From assembly GCA_000328365.1 (NCBI GenBank), contig KB299905.1, forward strand, positions 104,059 to 168,058: a DNA stretch of 64,000 bases, read 5' to 3'. The DNA comes from Capitella teleta (lineage: Eukaryota > Annelida > Polychaeta > Capitellidae). The position numbers and the translations under genes were made by a program. Under the pieces are notes generated by a model. It saw only the letters and a program-made list of their open reading frames with translations, did no database searches and was not told the DNA's origin. Of this stretch, positions 36,501 to 49,115 are shown piece after piece; within the stretch, counting starts at the first letter, position 1; each line of letters begins with the position of its first letter.

Positions 36501-37737
36501 AGGTTTGTCTGCCTGATTAGCAATCAGGCTCAGTGAACTACATGATGAATGTCCCTTACAGTGATACACTGCACAAGCTCCTCTTGCGACGCATGTAAGA
36601 GACATGGACGTGTTAATGCATTGATGTTCACGACTCAGCTGAACCGATTTATATCGAGTCAGCAATTATACTGCTGCCACAAATTATGTTGGAGAAATAA
36701 ATCATTGGTCGGTTGTAGACAATCCAAACATACAAAGCCATGTTTATCTTTAACCGATATTTCCCGTGTTGCTCTAGTATTTGATAAACACGTGTTTAAT
36801 CACGTGATACAAGTAAACCAATCAGAGCAGCGACAGTGAGACGATCTGACTGTCAAGAAGGCGGATCAGACGGCGAAACACGGCGAGATCTGAAGCGTGA
36901 TTCTCGCGCTCTCAAAATCTCGTAAATTCAGCGGTGTAAAAATGATATCCGCAATTTGATTATAGAACAATTATGATTATCGAGGCATAAAACATTGTCT
37001 GAACTCATGAGAGGTCACCATGGCAACAAGGGAGCTCCAATGCCATCCGACTCAGTGAATGCCTGGCCGCAGATGTTTATGACGAACCAAGTTATTCCCA
37101 ATCCTTAGAAATCAATTTCGAACTCAACGAGAACGGCTCTCACACTGACTGCGACCGAACTACAGTAACCCCAATAAATAGAGACCGCCAGTGACATGAG
37201 AACTGTAGATCATTTCACGATGGTTTCATTATTGCTTCCTTGTTCTCAGGAGTGTATCCTGTGAAGTGAACCCCGAGGGGGAAGCAATAAGTGTTCATCT
37301 CACTTATCAACTTCAAGTGGAAGCTATAAAGACAAGTGATCCATATTTCTTTTGGCTTTTGTAGCGGACATAATCCTTCTCTATCTACAATCGGTTCTTT
37401 CTCAGGCTCGATAAAAAACCAACACAGCCCATTTCGGATCCTGTAAAAAAAGCCAAGGCTTATAATAATCACAGCGTTTGCTCGTCCTTCTCTTGGGTTA
37501 GAGATCGAACTTGTTAACCATCTTTTCACTTAATCGTGTTTACACCAAAGAGAAGAAGACAAGGCATACCATGAAAAACAGTGGACCCCGGGGAGGCCAA
37601 AAACCCGATTCATCTTAACCAAATTACGATCGCTGCGCCTCCCTTTGATCATCCGTGTTTCTCGTTGTGGTTTCGGGATTCGCTTCTTTGCTTTACTTAG
37701 CATAACTTGGATCGCTTCAAGAGGTTTATAGGAACAC
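30503..37737. other. Intergenic, no gene recognised
   Basis: About 7 kb without a supported gene; ORFs on both strands near 31.0-31.5 kb and at 32.0 kb show no motifs. No canonical AATAAA was found soon after the receptor stop. Content: AGGTCA direct repeats with 5-bp spacing (33869-33885) and 2-bp spacing (35775-35788), a C-rich tract near 33710, a (GA)n run at about 33340-33367 and a strong G-run cluster at 34700-34728. Confidence 0.4.
34700..34728 (+). other. Potential G-quadruplex
   Basis: Five G-runs of 4-5 bases with loops of 5, 1, 1 and 1 bases (GGGG-TAAGA-GGGG-A-GGGGG-T-GGGG-A-GGGG). This fits the standard quadruplex pattern with short loops on the + strand. No nearby gene is known to use it. 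Confidence 0.6.
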
Positions 37738-37871
37738 GTACCATTCGGATGCTATGTAGTACTGTCTATAGTGGTATGTAGGATAAAGAACCCTTGGGAT
37801 TTATTGATAAGAGTGGAGGGAAACCCCGGTCCCGGGCCTTCTGTTCTGGCGCCCGTACCATCCGAATGGTT
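37738..37871 (-). repeat. Short CCATTCGGATG-ended interspersed repeat, complete copy
   Basis: A roughly 130-bp unit bounded by inverted ends: ACCATTCGGATG at about 37740 and CATCCGAATGGT at about 37860. Read on the minus strand it matches the start of the repeat at 62563: TACGGGCGCC, GAACAGAAG, CCCGGGACCGGGGT, ACTCTTATC(A/G)ATAAAT, AAGGGTTCTT, CATACCACTATAGACAGTA. No coding capacity. It behaves like a very short MITE, but a structured non-coding unit cannot be excluded. Confidence 0.8.
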
Positions 37872-40800
37872 TGGGTGGAGCCGTGAAACCCCATCATGTT
37901 ACGCACCATCGATATGCTTATGCATCATTTATGATATTATATCGTTTGTGACATAATGGTGTCGAAATTCAAAGTGAATCGATGATATCGAATTCTCGTT
38001 GGTCCTACTGACCTCCTGGAAAGCGGAGTGACAATTGACCAACATAGGTTGATGCTCATGCGAGAGTATCTGTTATATAGGCACAATAGACATGTGCATG
38101 ACATGATGTAATCGAACACGCTGTTCATTACAATTAACCAGGAGTCAAGTGATTCAATACCTGGATAAGAAGGTGTGATCTGTTTCTTTAATTTCACATT
38201 GGTTTCTTTCTTAGTTTTACGTATTCCAGTTCGAGTTCAATCCAGCCATGCGCAAGGGAGCCCACAAACAAATATGAGATATGCAAACATAGCGGCATCT
38301 CGCCTGGCACACCGTGTCAATGTTTCCAATCCAACCATCATTCAATTCATTATCTTGACACTCACCATTCCCAGCGAACGTGAATATCGCGAAGGAGACA
38401 GAGGGCGTCTAGGGAGACTGGATTCAAAGGGAGGCGAGTGGGGAGCAGGAACGCCTCCTCCTTACCACCCGAGTGCATGAGGTAATGCAAACAACGCATA
38501 ATATGAAAGCCCGCAATATAAGGAAAGGTGTTTTTTTTTTTTTTTTTTTTTTTTTGCTGACACAACAGCGTATAACGCCCCCTTGTGGCAGCTGCACACA
38601 CTAATCCCCATAATGCTGCGGTATTTTAACAAGCGTTTTCTGCACTTTCCCGTTTCGGTCGACATTTGCGGCTTCAAAGCAAACCCAGAAAAAAATTGTA
38701 TCCGCAATGAATAAAACAGCAACGCCATCTTTGAGGCTTCCACCAAAAGGGGTATAGGAGGAACGGGGAGGGGGGTGAAGATGAAGACGCGAATCACGTG
38801 GTACCCATGGGTCCCCCCCCCCCAAACCTTTGTCGGTTGGTCGACTTGAGAAATCTCAGAAGTGGTCAATATCCCAATAAACAATGGATGTCTCTATCAG
38901 ATAACTTGTCAACCCGTTGCCCACGAATGGCCACTCAGTGGTCATACGACATGGACACCACGACCTTGAGGGTCTCCTCCGAGAAATGGACTCTAATGAC
39001 GAATGGAAGGGCGCCTGTGTTTTCTAGAGTTTGGCTTTTTTGTCTCCCGATTAATTATGCATGAATTTCTCGATCAAAAGAGACCCTCGCCTACCCTTGC
39101 ACCGAATGTACGTGATCCTCCGATCCCACGCTCTACATGTCGATGTCATTTACGCGGAACACGTGAATCATTCATTAAAAAAAACAAAAAACATATCAAA
39201 GCAAATTCTGACTCCCACTAAGAGGTGACGGAGTTCGGATTGCAAACATAGATTTCCAGATTACTGGGGTATATGTATGTTTCTGTTCATGAGTTTGCCA
39301 CTCATAACTCATCACAATAGGTGAATTGCCTGGTGAGAGGAGAAGGGACGGCCCTCAGCCCGCTTCGTGCAATAAGTACGAGCGAATCGATTTCAGCACA
39401 TGGAGCCAATGGAAGAGCGTAATGGTCGATTAAGTTGAATGGACGCTTTGATTAAAGCAACAGACGTAAGTGAATCAGCGAGCGAGCGATGCCATCACCT
39501 CGGTCACGTTCAGCATTGCCATCAATCTTAATTGGGGTCAAAACAGGATATCGTTACTTTCAATCTACACCTGTACTCGGTGGCGCAATCGGTGACCTGT
39601 TGTTCGGTGGGATATTTATGTTCGCCAGAAGCACTGTCATCTGACCTCTGGCATCAGTGACCTCTGAACTAACCTTGTACCGCTTCCTGCTTCCATAACT
39701 GTAACGAAAAAAGTGGTCACACGCAGGAAATGAACCGAGAAGGGTTCCGATTAATTCTGCTCATAAATTGTTTGCTTTTTTCTTGTCGTCAAGGAAACCG
39801 GAACCCACGAAGGTCAGCTGTTGATGGTATTGTTTCCTATCTGAGACGCAACACGTGCTTCAGTGCACACAACACACCTGCGACTAGACCACAACCACCC
39901 AAAAGCATCAAATTTACAAAGGCTAATAATAAATTCGTGAGGAAATTAGAATCCTGACTGATCACAGAGCTAACATACCTCTGTTGCTTCTGCCGTCGAA
40001 GCTGTTCATGGCTGGTTTGGGTAGAGTACTTGCTTATTTCCATAACCACAGAAATCAAGCGGGTTACCTCATTTATAGAGACGCGTGTGCCTTTGGTTTG
40101 CAGATTAGCAACGAGATTCTTTTCAGGTCCGGACAGTTCGACGACCAATAAACTCTCGATGATGAGATGATGTATATCATCATCATCATCATCATCATCA
40201 TCAGATTGAGTGATGGTGATGATTTTCTCCTTGGGTCCATGATGTGATTATTAATACTAATCACCATTAATAAACGTCTCACGTAAGCAAGAGATGCTTC
40301 CTGGTTGTGTTGTATTTATAAGATTCGTAATTCGTGCATCTTTGATTAGTGGGAGCAATTTCCTTGATTCATGTCGACATAGAGCAAATGTGTCGTTTGG
40401 GCGAAGGAAGCAGTGAATGGGCAATGCATCATTGCACGCTTGAACACGCTACAGACGGCGTTTAAGAGATGCTCTTTGGCGGTCGGTTGCGAGAAATACT
40501 TATAGCTTGTGTCTTTCATTGTCAGAGTAGCGAAAACTGAGGATTTTGGAAGCCATTTTGAGTCCATAATTAGGAGCAATTTCTCGTAATTAACACGCAC
40601 GTATACTGTTGAATTGCGACTAAATTGGTGCGGCTGTGTCTATTTATCAATAAGAGAAGCTACGAATTATGGCCTCAAAGTGGCGTCCAAATCCTCAGTT
40701 TGCACTACTCTATTGATGAAGGATACTATTTACATTTATACTCAAGAAAAAAATAACAATTAAAATGCGATAGTTGGTCGGTTTGTTTGTTTGCAGGTTT

Positions 40801-43703
40801 AAGACCTAATTAATTTGACGATTTCGCAATTCGGTCACGTACAATGACCAATTTGTTGTCAGCAAAGGATGACGTAATATTTAATGAAAGGGCGTCTAGA
40901 CCGACTGGCATGGTTCGTAATCGAAGTATTTGACCCATGTGAAGTGACTTTTGAGCCATGTGAAGTGACCTTTGACCTATGTGAAGTGACCTTTGACCTA
41001 TGAGACCTCTGAGAGGGTCGTAGCAGGTCTCCCTGTTAGTTTTTTTTACACTTTATATTTTAACAAATTTTGTATTTCGGATTTTTTTTTTAAATGCATA
41101 TATTTTTTTTATAATTATTTATGACAATATAAATATTATAGGCCTGAATGTCTTAAGAATGATATAAATCAGACGATCTCTGCTAATCATTCCATTATAT
41201 CCCATTGCACCAAAGGCAACATCTGCTGCTAATAGGGTCAGCACATAGGTATAATAAGGTCAACGACCTAGTTTGTTCTGATTGGTCGGCAGGCACGAGT
41301 GGAGAAATAAACATTATATTCTGATAATGTTTGCATGGACATTGAGGCGCACTGAGACTGACTTTAATTGTTACAGAAATGCACTCCATTCAAAAATAAT
41401 AAATATAAGTAATTCTCATTTGCACACATCATGTACAGGGAAGTCGTTAGCCACACGAATACATCCTCCTTTCCATCCTTCATCGACAGAATGACGTTTC
41501 CCCAAAAGGCCGACATCTTGAACATCTTGAATATAACGAAGACTCAATCAGACTTGAATGGCAGTATTTCGATTCTCGTGGTTTGATTGCCTCCGTTGCG
41601 ACGCATGCTGCAAATAAAGAAAGCAGTATCGTCAGGTTTAGCTTCATAACATAAACTAATACTTGCACGGGAGCAGCGATAGTCATAATCCCTGTTACAA
41701 CCCAATTAGTCATGGTATAAGAGATAAGAGATAAGCTTATCATGTCAGAAATGTACGTAGGCGGTCGATGATTGTAAAATGAGTAGATAAATCGTCGCCT
41801 GTGTCAGTACTCATTCAATAGAACATTGTTATGATGGTAATTATTTAACAAGAAGCTCACTATCCTATCAATAAATGATATTATGCACCGGATATGCCCG
41901 TCTGAATCTCTCACTTCCGGAGATGAACGAACGCAGGCGCGTGCGGGAAAATGTGAGACATGTTATGACAGACAGCTGGACATGATTTGTTTTTATTCGC
42001 GTGAAGGTGTAATATCTACAGACTTTTCTGATTAACTATAATCAGAGATGAACGCAAGGGAACTTTGGTGCACTCAGCTGAGAGGTTACGTAATGCGAGA
42101 AGAGTGCAAATCTTCAGCGCGATTATTCTGTGAGTAAAATCGATCAAGATCAGCGGCAAATATGTTTCACCTGAGGTCTACTTAATTCAGTGTTGTTATT
42201 TCGGGCAGTTATTAATCTCACATAACGAGATACTTGTCGGTCTGGGAGTACTCATTGACCTTTAATCAAACGAATAATTTATTATCTATAAGAGACTCTG
42301 TTTATCGCCGTTTACTAGGGAATCTGCAATAGTTTTTGGTTTTACTTTAGTATCGCTCTGACAAAAGGTAAGCGCCATCCAGTTTGAAATTGTTTTATAA
42401 TTTTATCAATAGAATTGTGCTTATATATGTTGTACGTAGTAATAAGTGTATGTTGCATAATCATGGTGGTGGGCATGCTATGTGGAATAGAATATTATAG
42501 CAAATCGGTCGGAAGGCACGTTACTTACTGACTTACCTGTAAGAGAAGTTACGTAATGAATGTGATGTGAATTAGAATGACAGGTGAAAATATAGCACGG
42601 CTGCCATCATTCTTGCGTCCACTCTATTAGACCTCAAGTATTACTCTCCAGAGCCTCTTTCTGACTCGTGATTGCAAACATAAAATAAGATGTGTTCCAA
42701 GAAATTAAAGGTGAATACAGGTACTAGTAATGCTCTCTATAGCAAATTTCTCTAACTTTTGAGGCCTAAATTACATCTTTGGTTTTGCTTAAAAACGTCC
42801 AATAACGAGTTAGTATATAAGACGGTGTATATTTACGGTGTAGACAGGGTCAGTCAAGCAATAATCCCTGACATGACATCACGTGATGCATGAGTTCAAA
42901 TAGAAAACTCATAATATGAGGTACTCGTATATTTACACCGGACATCCCGAATTCGAAAGCAGCGAGGATGACACAATGGCACATCCCAGAAGAAGAAGAA
43001 GAAAAAACCCACAACAACAAACAAACTCTTACATCGTATACGAGTTTTTGGTTAACCTCGTTAATTATAGTAATTGAAAACACCCCGGAGGAAGATACAC
43101 GCATATGAAATATGCGATGCATCGTATAACTGTTCCTGCTTAATTATTAATTCAGCAAATAGGTCTCCTATACAATAGGATCTCTCCAAGGGATTAATTA
43201 AGAGTATGCGGTTTACAATCACATGCTCATTATTTCATTTAATCATATTTATACAACATCACAATCAGACTTAATTAACCAGATTCCTTTACATCGCATA
43301 AATTCCTCTCGTGAGACTAATCATATTTGTACGAGACAATTGATACTCGTTTGAGAGAAACATTCACGACCTCGATTGTGGCTGGTTAATAAAATATTCT
43401 GATAACACGCAATAATGATTTGAATTATCGGATTTTTATAAGCTGTGTTATCTGTATATGCAATGTGATGGTGAGCACCCGTGGCTCAATTGTGTATCTG
43501 CAAGAAATAGTTTCTGGTGATCAACCATAAATATCACGAATTTTCCCATCTCTTTGGACGCAGTTATATTTGGTTGCTTCTGACAATATACATATATTAA
43601 TAAGATATGCTTTAATTTATATCTTCGGTAATGACAGCCGGTATAGTGTATTAATTCCTGGATGCAATGATTGCACTTAAATAATTAATCTTTCCTTAGA
43701 ACC
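37872..43703. other. Intergenic, no gene recognised
   Basis: No supported gene. It contains a poly(T) run at 38531-38555, a (TCA)n tract at about 40176-40203, the 21-bp tandem array at 40929-41003, and long A+T-rich stretches at 41040-41160 and 43140-43440. The last 300 bp before 43704 are A+T-rich and would hold the calcium-sensor gene's promoter or a 5' intron. Confidence 0.4.
40929..41003 (+). repeat. 21-bp tandem array carrying nuclear-receptor DR1 sites
   Basis: About 3.6 copies of a 21-bp unit built on CATGTGAAGTGACCTTTGAC, with period 21 confirmed by GTGAAGTGAC at 40939, 40960 and 40981. Two units contain a perfect TGACCTTTGACCT (40966-40978 and 40987-40999), a DR1 arrangement of the AGGTCA half-site (the type bound by HNF4, COUP-TF and RXR). 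Whether it acts as an enhancer is unknown. Confidence 0.85.
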
Positions 43704-44789
43704 ATGGGAAACCAAGCGACGGCCCTTCGCCCAGAAGCACTCACTGACCTCGAGGACAGTACGTCACTCTCGGCTGAGGAGATTCGCCGTTTCTACAAGG
43801 AGTTCATGAAGGACTGTCCATCGGGCAGAATGACCATGTCGCTGGACGACTTCCAGAAGGTTTACGCTCGCATCTTCCCGGAAGGAGACGCCAAGAAGTT
43901 TGCGAGTCACGTGTTCAAGCATTTGGACGGGGACGCTTCTGGAAGGATCGATTTCCGGGAATTCATCCAAGCGATCAGCGTCCAAATGAAAGGAAGCACA
44001 GAGCAGAAGTTGCAGTGGGTCTTCGATTTATACGATCTGGACGGAACGGGCTTCATTGAGAAGAACGAGCTCCTGGAGATGGTCAACGTGAGTTTACTGC
44101 TTGGCGTCCCTCATCAACGATTCTATATAAGAGATTCCCGGTGTCTTTTATCGCCCTCGACTTTCGGGCGGTCGGGCGAACGGCTGCCTGGTTTGTCCCA
44201 TGCTCACAATTTACGTCGCTATCCCAAATTCAATTCCCTTCGAGGGAACTTGATGCGGGTTTGCGCTTCTTTCTTAGTGAGAATCGTTCGGAATTGTCAA
44301 GCGTTAACATTCAAGTGGAGTGGCATCGTGAATCGATGGCTGGCTAAAAGTTATTAGTTAATGATCACCTTTTTTACGCGCATTCATTTGAATGGTTTTG
44401 TGGTGACTATGCATATAGCAGTAATGTCTATCAACATCCGATGCAAGAGATTAAATCTCCCATCAAACATGCAAATAGTTAGAACAGAAGGAGAATAAGT
44501 TATATCAATCCTGATGTACATATTTCGGTGTAGCATAGGCCTACTGGTATATGTGCATTCAGTCTCCACCCTTCAGAAGTTACAATAACAACGCTCCTTT
44601 CGCTTCCTTCAAACCCCTCAACATAGAAATTCGCACTCTGCACCGGGGTCAGTGAGTGCACATATGACATTGAATAAAACGTCTGTTTACCCATGGAACC
44701 CCATTTGGCGCCGACGTTCCTTTGATCTCTTTCCAAGTTTTCCGATGTTGCTGTGAGCATCGGAAGTAACGAATGCAATTAACCTGCAG

Positions 44790-44827
<38 letters not shown>

Positions 44828-45302
44828 TGGTAACGCAAGTTCGGAATATAAAAATTAGCATTAGGCTGTGAAATGTGTCTTCGTCGTATGAATAACACGT
44901 GTTTCTCTCCTTGGGTTAAATGAAAGATTGAAATAAATATGAAGTCATGAACCTCACGAGGTCATTTCTTGAATTCTTGTCAATTTCAGCCTTACAATCA
45001 AATTAGACTCGGCGCAACCTTCGATATCGTCCTATAGATGGATGTCTGTCTAACCCATGCACATGATGATATTTGCTCCGTTTACCTTACAGAGCCAATA
45101 CAGACTGAAGGGGAGTACAATTTCTCCAGATGAGAACATGACACCTGATCAGATTGTCGATTACATCCTGGAGAAAGCCGACGACAACAAAGACGAGAAA
45201 TTATCCCGGGACGAATTCACGAAAGGCGCCATGCAGAGCAGGACTATCCAGCGACTCCTGTCCGGAACCCTGGAGGCCACTAGGTCTCCCTTCAAGTCGT
45301 AA
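43704..45302 (+). CDS. Neuronal calcium sensor family EF-hand protein (two exons)
   Basis: Exon 1 is 43704-44087 and exon 2 is 45093-45302, joined in phase 0 across a 1005-bp intron with GTGAGT donor and TTACCTTACAG acceptor; the product is 197 aa. It starts at ACCATGG. MGNQ at the N-terminus fits an N-myristoylation signal. The order matches hippocalcin/visinin/neurocalcin-like sensors: LRPEALTDLEDST, YKEFMKDCPSG (degenerate EF1 with the CPxG signature, 38-41), EF2 loop DGDASGRIDFRE (75-86), EF3 loop DLDGTGFIEKNE (111-122), EF4 loop DDNKDEKLSRDE (158-169). EF4 has Glu where loops usually have Gly at position 6, so its calcium binding may be weak. Such proteins act as calcium-myristoyl switches at membranes of neurons and photoreceptors. 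The C-terminus (after 180) is divergent, so the exact ortholog is not named. The intron holds a 36-bp poly(A) tract. An unprocessed pseudogene copy lies 6 kb downstream. Confidence 0.9.
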
Positions 45303-48300
45303 TCGACAGTCTCTGCTCGTGTGATTGCATTTTCTGATGACGTTATAATACAGATGGATGAGTATAATTCTGATGACATTGACGTGAAGAGGCTTGTGTG
45401 ATCAGTGTCATGTTATAGATCGATGTCAACAATTCAATATTATAATGTTTTTGTATCGTATATTGGAATGTGAAATTAAAATTGTTGTATTGTCGATGTC
45501 ATCGCGTTCTTCGGCGAATACCGTGGTCTTTATGCTGTGCTTTCTTTTCACCTCGTCTCGTCGTCCTGGTAACTGGTTCATGTCGCGCATTGAAGCCTTC
45601 TCTTTGCCATATCGGGCTCCATTATATTCGACATTTTTCTCTTATGTTCCAAAGCGCATTGCATATCTCCTTGGGAGGATAAATTCACACAATAAATGTC
45701 TGCTGGCAGGTCTCTTCGTGAAGGGAGTCAGGGGGGGAGGGGGGAGGGGGTTCTGTGTGAGAATAAAGAAGACGGTTGAGGTGGTAATTGCAGGTACGAA
45801 AGCGAATCTTCTCTGATGAACATAAACATGGTCTTTTTTCTGGCTGCATGGTCCGTGCGCCGATGCGATTCATTTGTCCTTATCCTTTGTCACAGCTGTT
45901 ATATTTTCATTGAACAACTCCCCAGTGACACTTGTGCCTCGACGCATAAGCACCCATTCCACATGCATGTCTGAGTCGCCCGCGGAGGTCACATTGAATA
46001 ATATAAACATGCCTTTAGCTTAATTTTTATCAAACGTGTGAGAAATAATCCAATCGCGTTGACACGCCCACATTTGATTCGCAAGATGCCTTCCAGACAC
46101 AGAATCCGGTTTGAAATTACTTTCGCTCACTAAGTGATGATTCATGACGGTGGCTATTTATAGCACGGGCGTTTTGGGGTGCAGTAAGGCACAAGAGGGC
46201 AGGCAGGTGCGAGGAGGAGGAGGAGGAGGAGGAGGAGGAGGCGCAATTGCTTAATGTTCCTCACGTAACATCAAACAGATCAGCTTCAGTTTTAGACGAC
46301 ATCAACAAATGGGCATCAGAGACATCGCACTGGAGGAAGGTGGAAGCCTCACATAGAATTAACCATACATTAGGGTTATATACGGAAAATCAATAATGCC
46401 CGAAAAAAATATGTAATCATACTCCATGGATGACATGGATTGATAGTAAAAAGTGCGAGTGAAATTGACACATAGACGCAGCTGCGGCAGCTGCGGGAAA
46501 GGAAAAATTCAAGGAAAAAGGGGGATTCCTTCCGAACACGTGTCTTAGTAATTTGATAACGTTAAATATGAACATGTTGACATGTACATCCTATGGTTAT
46601 ACATATCCGTCTTATCAAACCTTTGAAAAATTCGTGTGATTCAGACAACCACGCAAGACGAGGTCAAATAGGGTCACCTGCATCAAACGTGGAAATGGCG
46701 GGGAAATTACCGGATGTGCTATGAACATGTGGGACTCGAATTGCCACCTTTAGCGCTGGACAAAGGGGCACTTAGCGATTACCTTAGGTCTTAATCGAAA
46801 AGGACTTCAGACATAATTTTTTAATTGTGTAGCAATTCTAGATTGCAGTTGGAGATAATTGCTCTCCGCCCACGAAACAAGAACAAGATCAAAAGCATGC
46901 ATCGCCTCTTGAACGATCTGTCGCTCCGGAACTAGTCCAGGATGGTTCCCAGAATCGGACAACTGAATGTCCATTTCAACGGAGATTCCACAGACGATGT
47001 CCTCTGGGGTCGATTCCGACGTCACGCGATTAACTTACATAATCCTGCTCATGAATGTTTCGTTTGTGGGTGTGTGTCCATTGTCAATTTCGTCCGAAGC
47101 GCATTTCATTGCTTTCATTCTAATGTAGATTCCTAGCGCAAACCACATATATAACACAGGGTATATAATTTAAGATATTCCATGCATAATTCATACCAAA
47201 TAATTGCTATCAACGCATGTGTATTGCATCATACGTACATAATGCACGTATAATTCAGCGTAAAGATATCTCCGTGTGAGATGTGAGCCAGACGATTTGG
47301 AACCAGAATTCTCAGAAATATTAAGAACAAAAATAAGCAATATCAGGAGGAACATTTCCATTGTTATTACAGCAAACTACGTTGGCTAAATGGCTACCAT
47401 CAGAGCTGAGCACTGGACCAGGGAGTGAGGGATGGCAGAGGGAAGATTAACCACGTTTCGAGGGAGGGCGTACGTGCAAGAGGAGCGTCGCTAGCGAGAT
47501 TCGTTTATCGGTTTGCTTCCTTCGCGTAATTGGGGCCCACCTCTGAGCCTAATCTCGCGCGGTATCGGGGTCAGTATTCGTTCGGTCAATCAAGAAGACA
47601 CAGCGACTGCACTGAACGAACAATGCAGATGCGAAGGACAAGAGGGCGGTGAGTGGTGTGCTTATTGCCCAAGCTAATCCATGCATGTCTTAATGGCGAC
47701 CGTAAAACGCCCATTGCGCAGGATTGAGCGCACATGGCTTCCCGCGCGTCGTTATTCAAAAGCTGTCAAGTCCGCGTCATAAATGTAAAGCAGCTCATGT
47801 TGTGTATCAATAGAAATGGTCGCCGTGGGAACATCGTCACTCGGTTCGATCTCGACTCTTGTTTTGCAACAGGACAGCAACATGATCAACCTTTGGCGCT
47901 GTTTAAAGCGACTTCCGAAATTTTAGGGCGCTTCCTTTGGATGTGGGGATAATGTGCAACATCCTCTTGTCTTTAGGCTAATGGCTAAGACGGCTTAAAA
48001 AGCTCCATTGGCTAAAAAGCACGAGGTGTCCTTTCATCTTCCCCGGGGGGGTTCCCTCGCTATGATTGGCCAGTGTCACGTGTGCCATCAAAGCGCAAGT
48101 CATAGTTCTTGTGACTCAGTCAGTCTGAAAGGCGAAAAACAACGCATCCTGAACGACGAAAGAAAGTGTTCACTTTTTATCTTAATCCTGCTGATTAGAT
48201 AATCCGTTAGTTACGATGCATGTAATGACGTCACCAGATAAGCAAGATTTAATGGAGTATAATGATAATTTATTCGCGCAAAAATAGTACAGGTGTTGTT

Positions 48301-48832
48301 GTTTTGTTTTGTTTTTTGTTTTTTTTTGTTTTTGTTTTTGTTTTTGTTTTTTTGTTTTTTTTTCAGAAAAAGATAATGATAATAATAATAATATATACAC
48401 TGATTATCGTATTACGAACATCACACAATTAGACCACTCAGTGAGTTTGCCAGCCAATCAGCCTTGTGTATTCGAGTGATTAATTCGTGCATAAATAACG
48501 CTATAAAAATAAACAAATAGCATAGATCACTCTTGCCATTCACCTAATGTTAAAGTCTCAAAATGCAATTTCATAACGCCTCCGCTCTTTGGACGTTATG
48601 ATCACATATGCGTTAAAATAAGCCATGCGGAAGAATAGCGCAAAGATCGTCTGCACGATGGCGTCGCCTCGATTTTCAGTCGTCAATTATATGCGTACCA
48701 CCACCAGAATTTGGTGGTAATATCAAATGTCAGAGAAACTTTGGGCTTTAATTTATATGTTGTGAAAATATGCAATAAATGTACGAAGTGATTATCATCA
48801 TGATAAGTAAATTTTGTCATGTCTGCTTCACT
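45303..48832. other. 3' flank and intergenic region, no gene recognised
   Basis: Contains G-runs of 7, 6 and 5 bases separated by single A residues (45731-45750), a (GAG)n run of about ten units (46210-46241), and a T-rich (GTTTTT)n tract (about 48298-48363). No gene seen. Confidence 0.4.
45475..45480 (+). terminator. Polyadenylation signal, calcium-sensor gene
   Basis: ATTAAA about 175 bp after the stop codon. A canonical AATAAA lies further on at 45691-45696, followed by a G-rich stretch that could serve as the downstream element. Either could be used. Confidence 0.4.
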
Positions 48833-48954
48833 GAAATGGTCAAAGGTCATCAAGTCGAGGGTCTGACAAGTGCCGTATATTTAAGGATTTTAAAGGATTA
48901 ACGAAGATCAGAAACCAAATATCACCGTGTATAATGATTTATCCAAATTTGCCT

Positions 48955-49115
48955 CGAAAGGGCTTGGCGCTGGCCCCTGGAAGTTCGAAGCCAGCCACAA
49001 ACCTTGTGTCCTTGGCTAAGGCACTCAACTCCTGCTTCACTACCCTGGATGGAAAGGAGTGGCGTCCCCATCTGTATTAGCCAAAGAAAGGCACAACGTG
49101 GCCCATGGAAACTCG
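48955..49115 (+). mobile_element. tRNA-derived SINE fragment
   Basis: Contains a B-box-like AAGTTCGAAGCC, then CTTGTGTCCTTGGCTAAGGC and ACTCAACTCCTGCTTC. It shares the TTCGAAGCC to GTCCTTGG segment and the CTCC-GCTTC stretch with the element at 25768. The TGTCCTTGGxxAAGGCACT word is common in invertebrate SINE bodies. It lies inside the extra segment of module copy B. The A-box half is poorly preserved. Confidence 0.6.
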
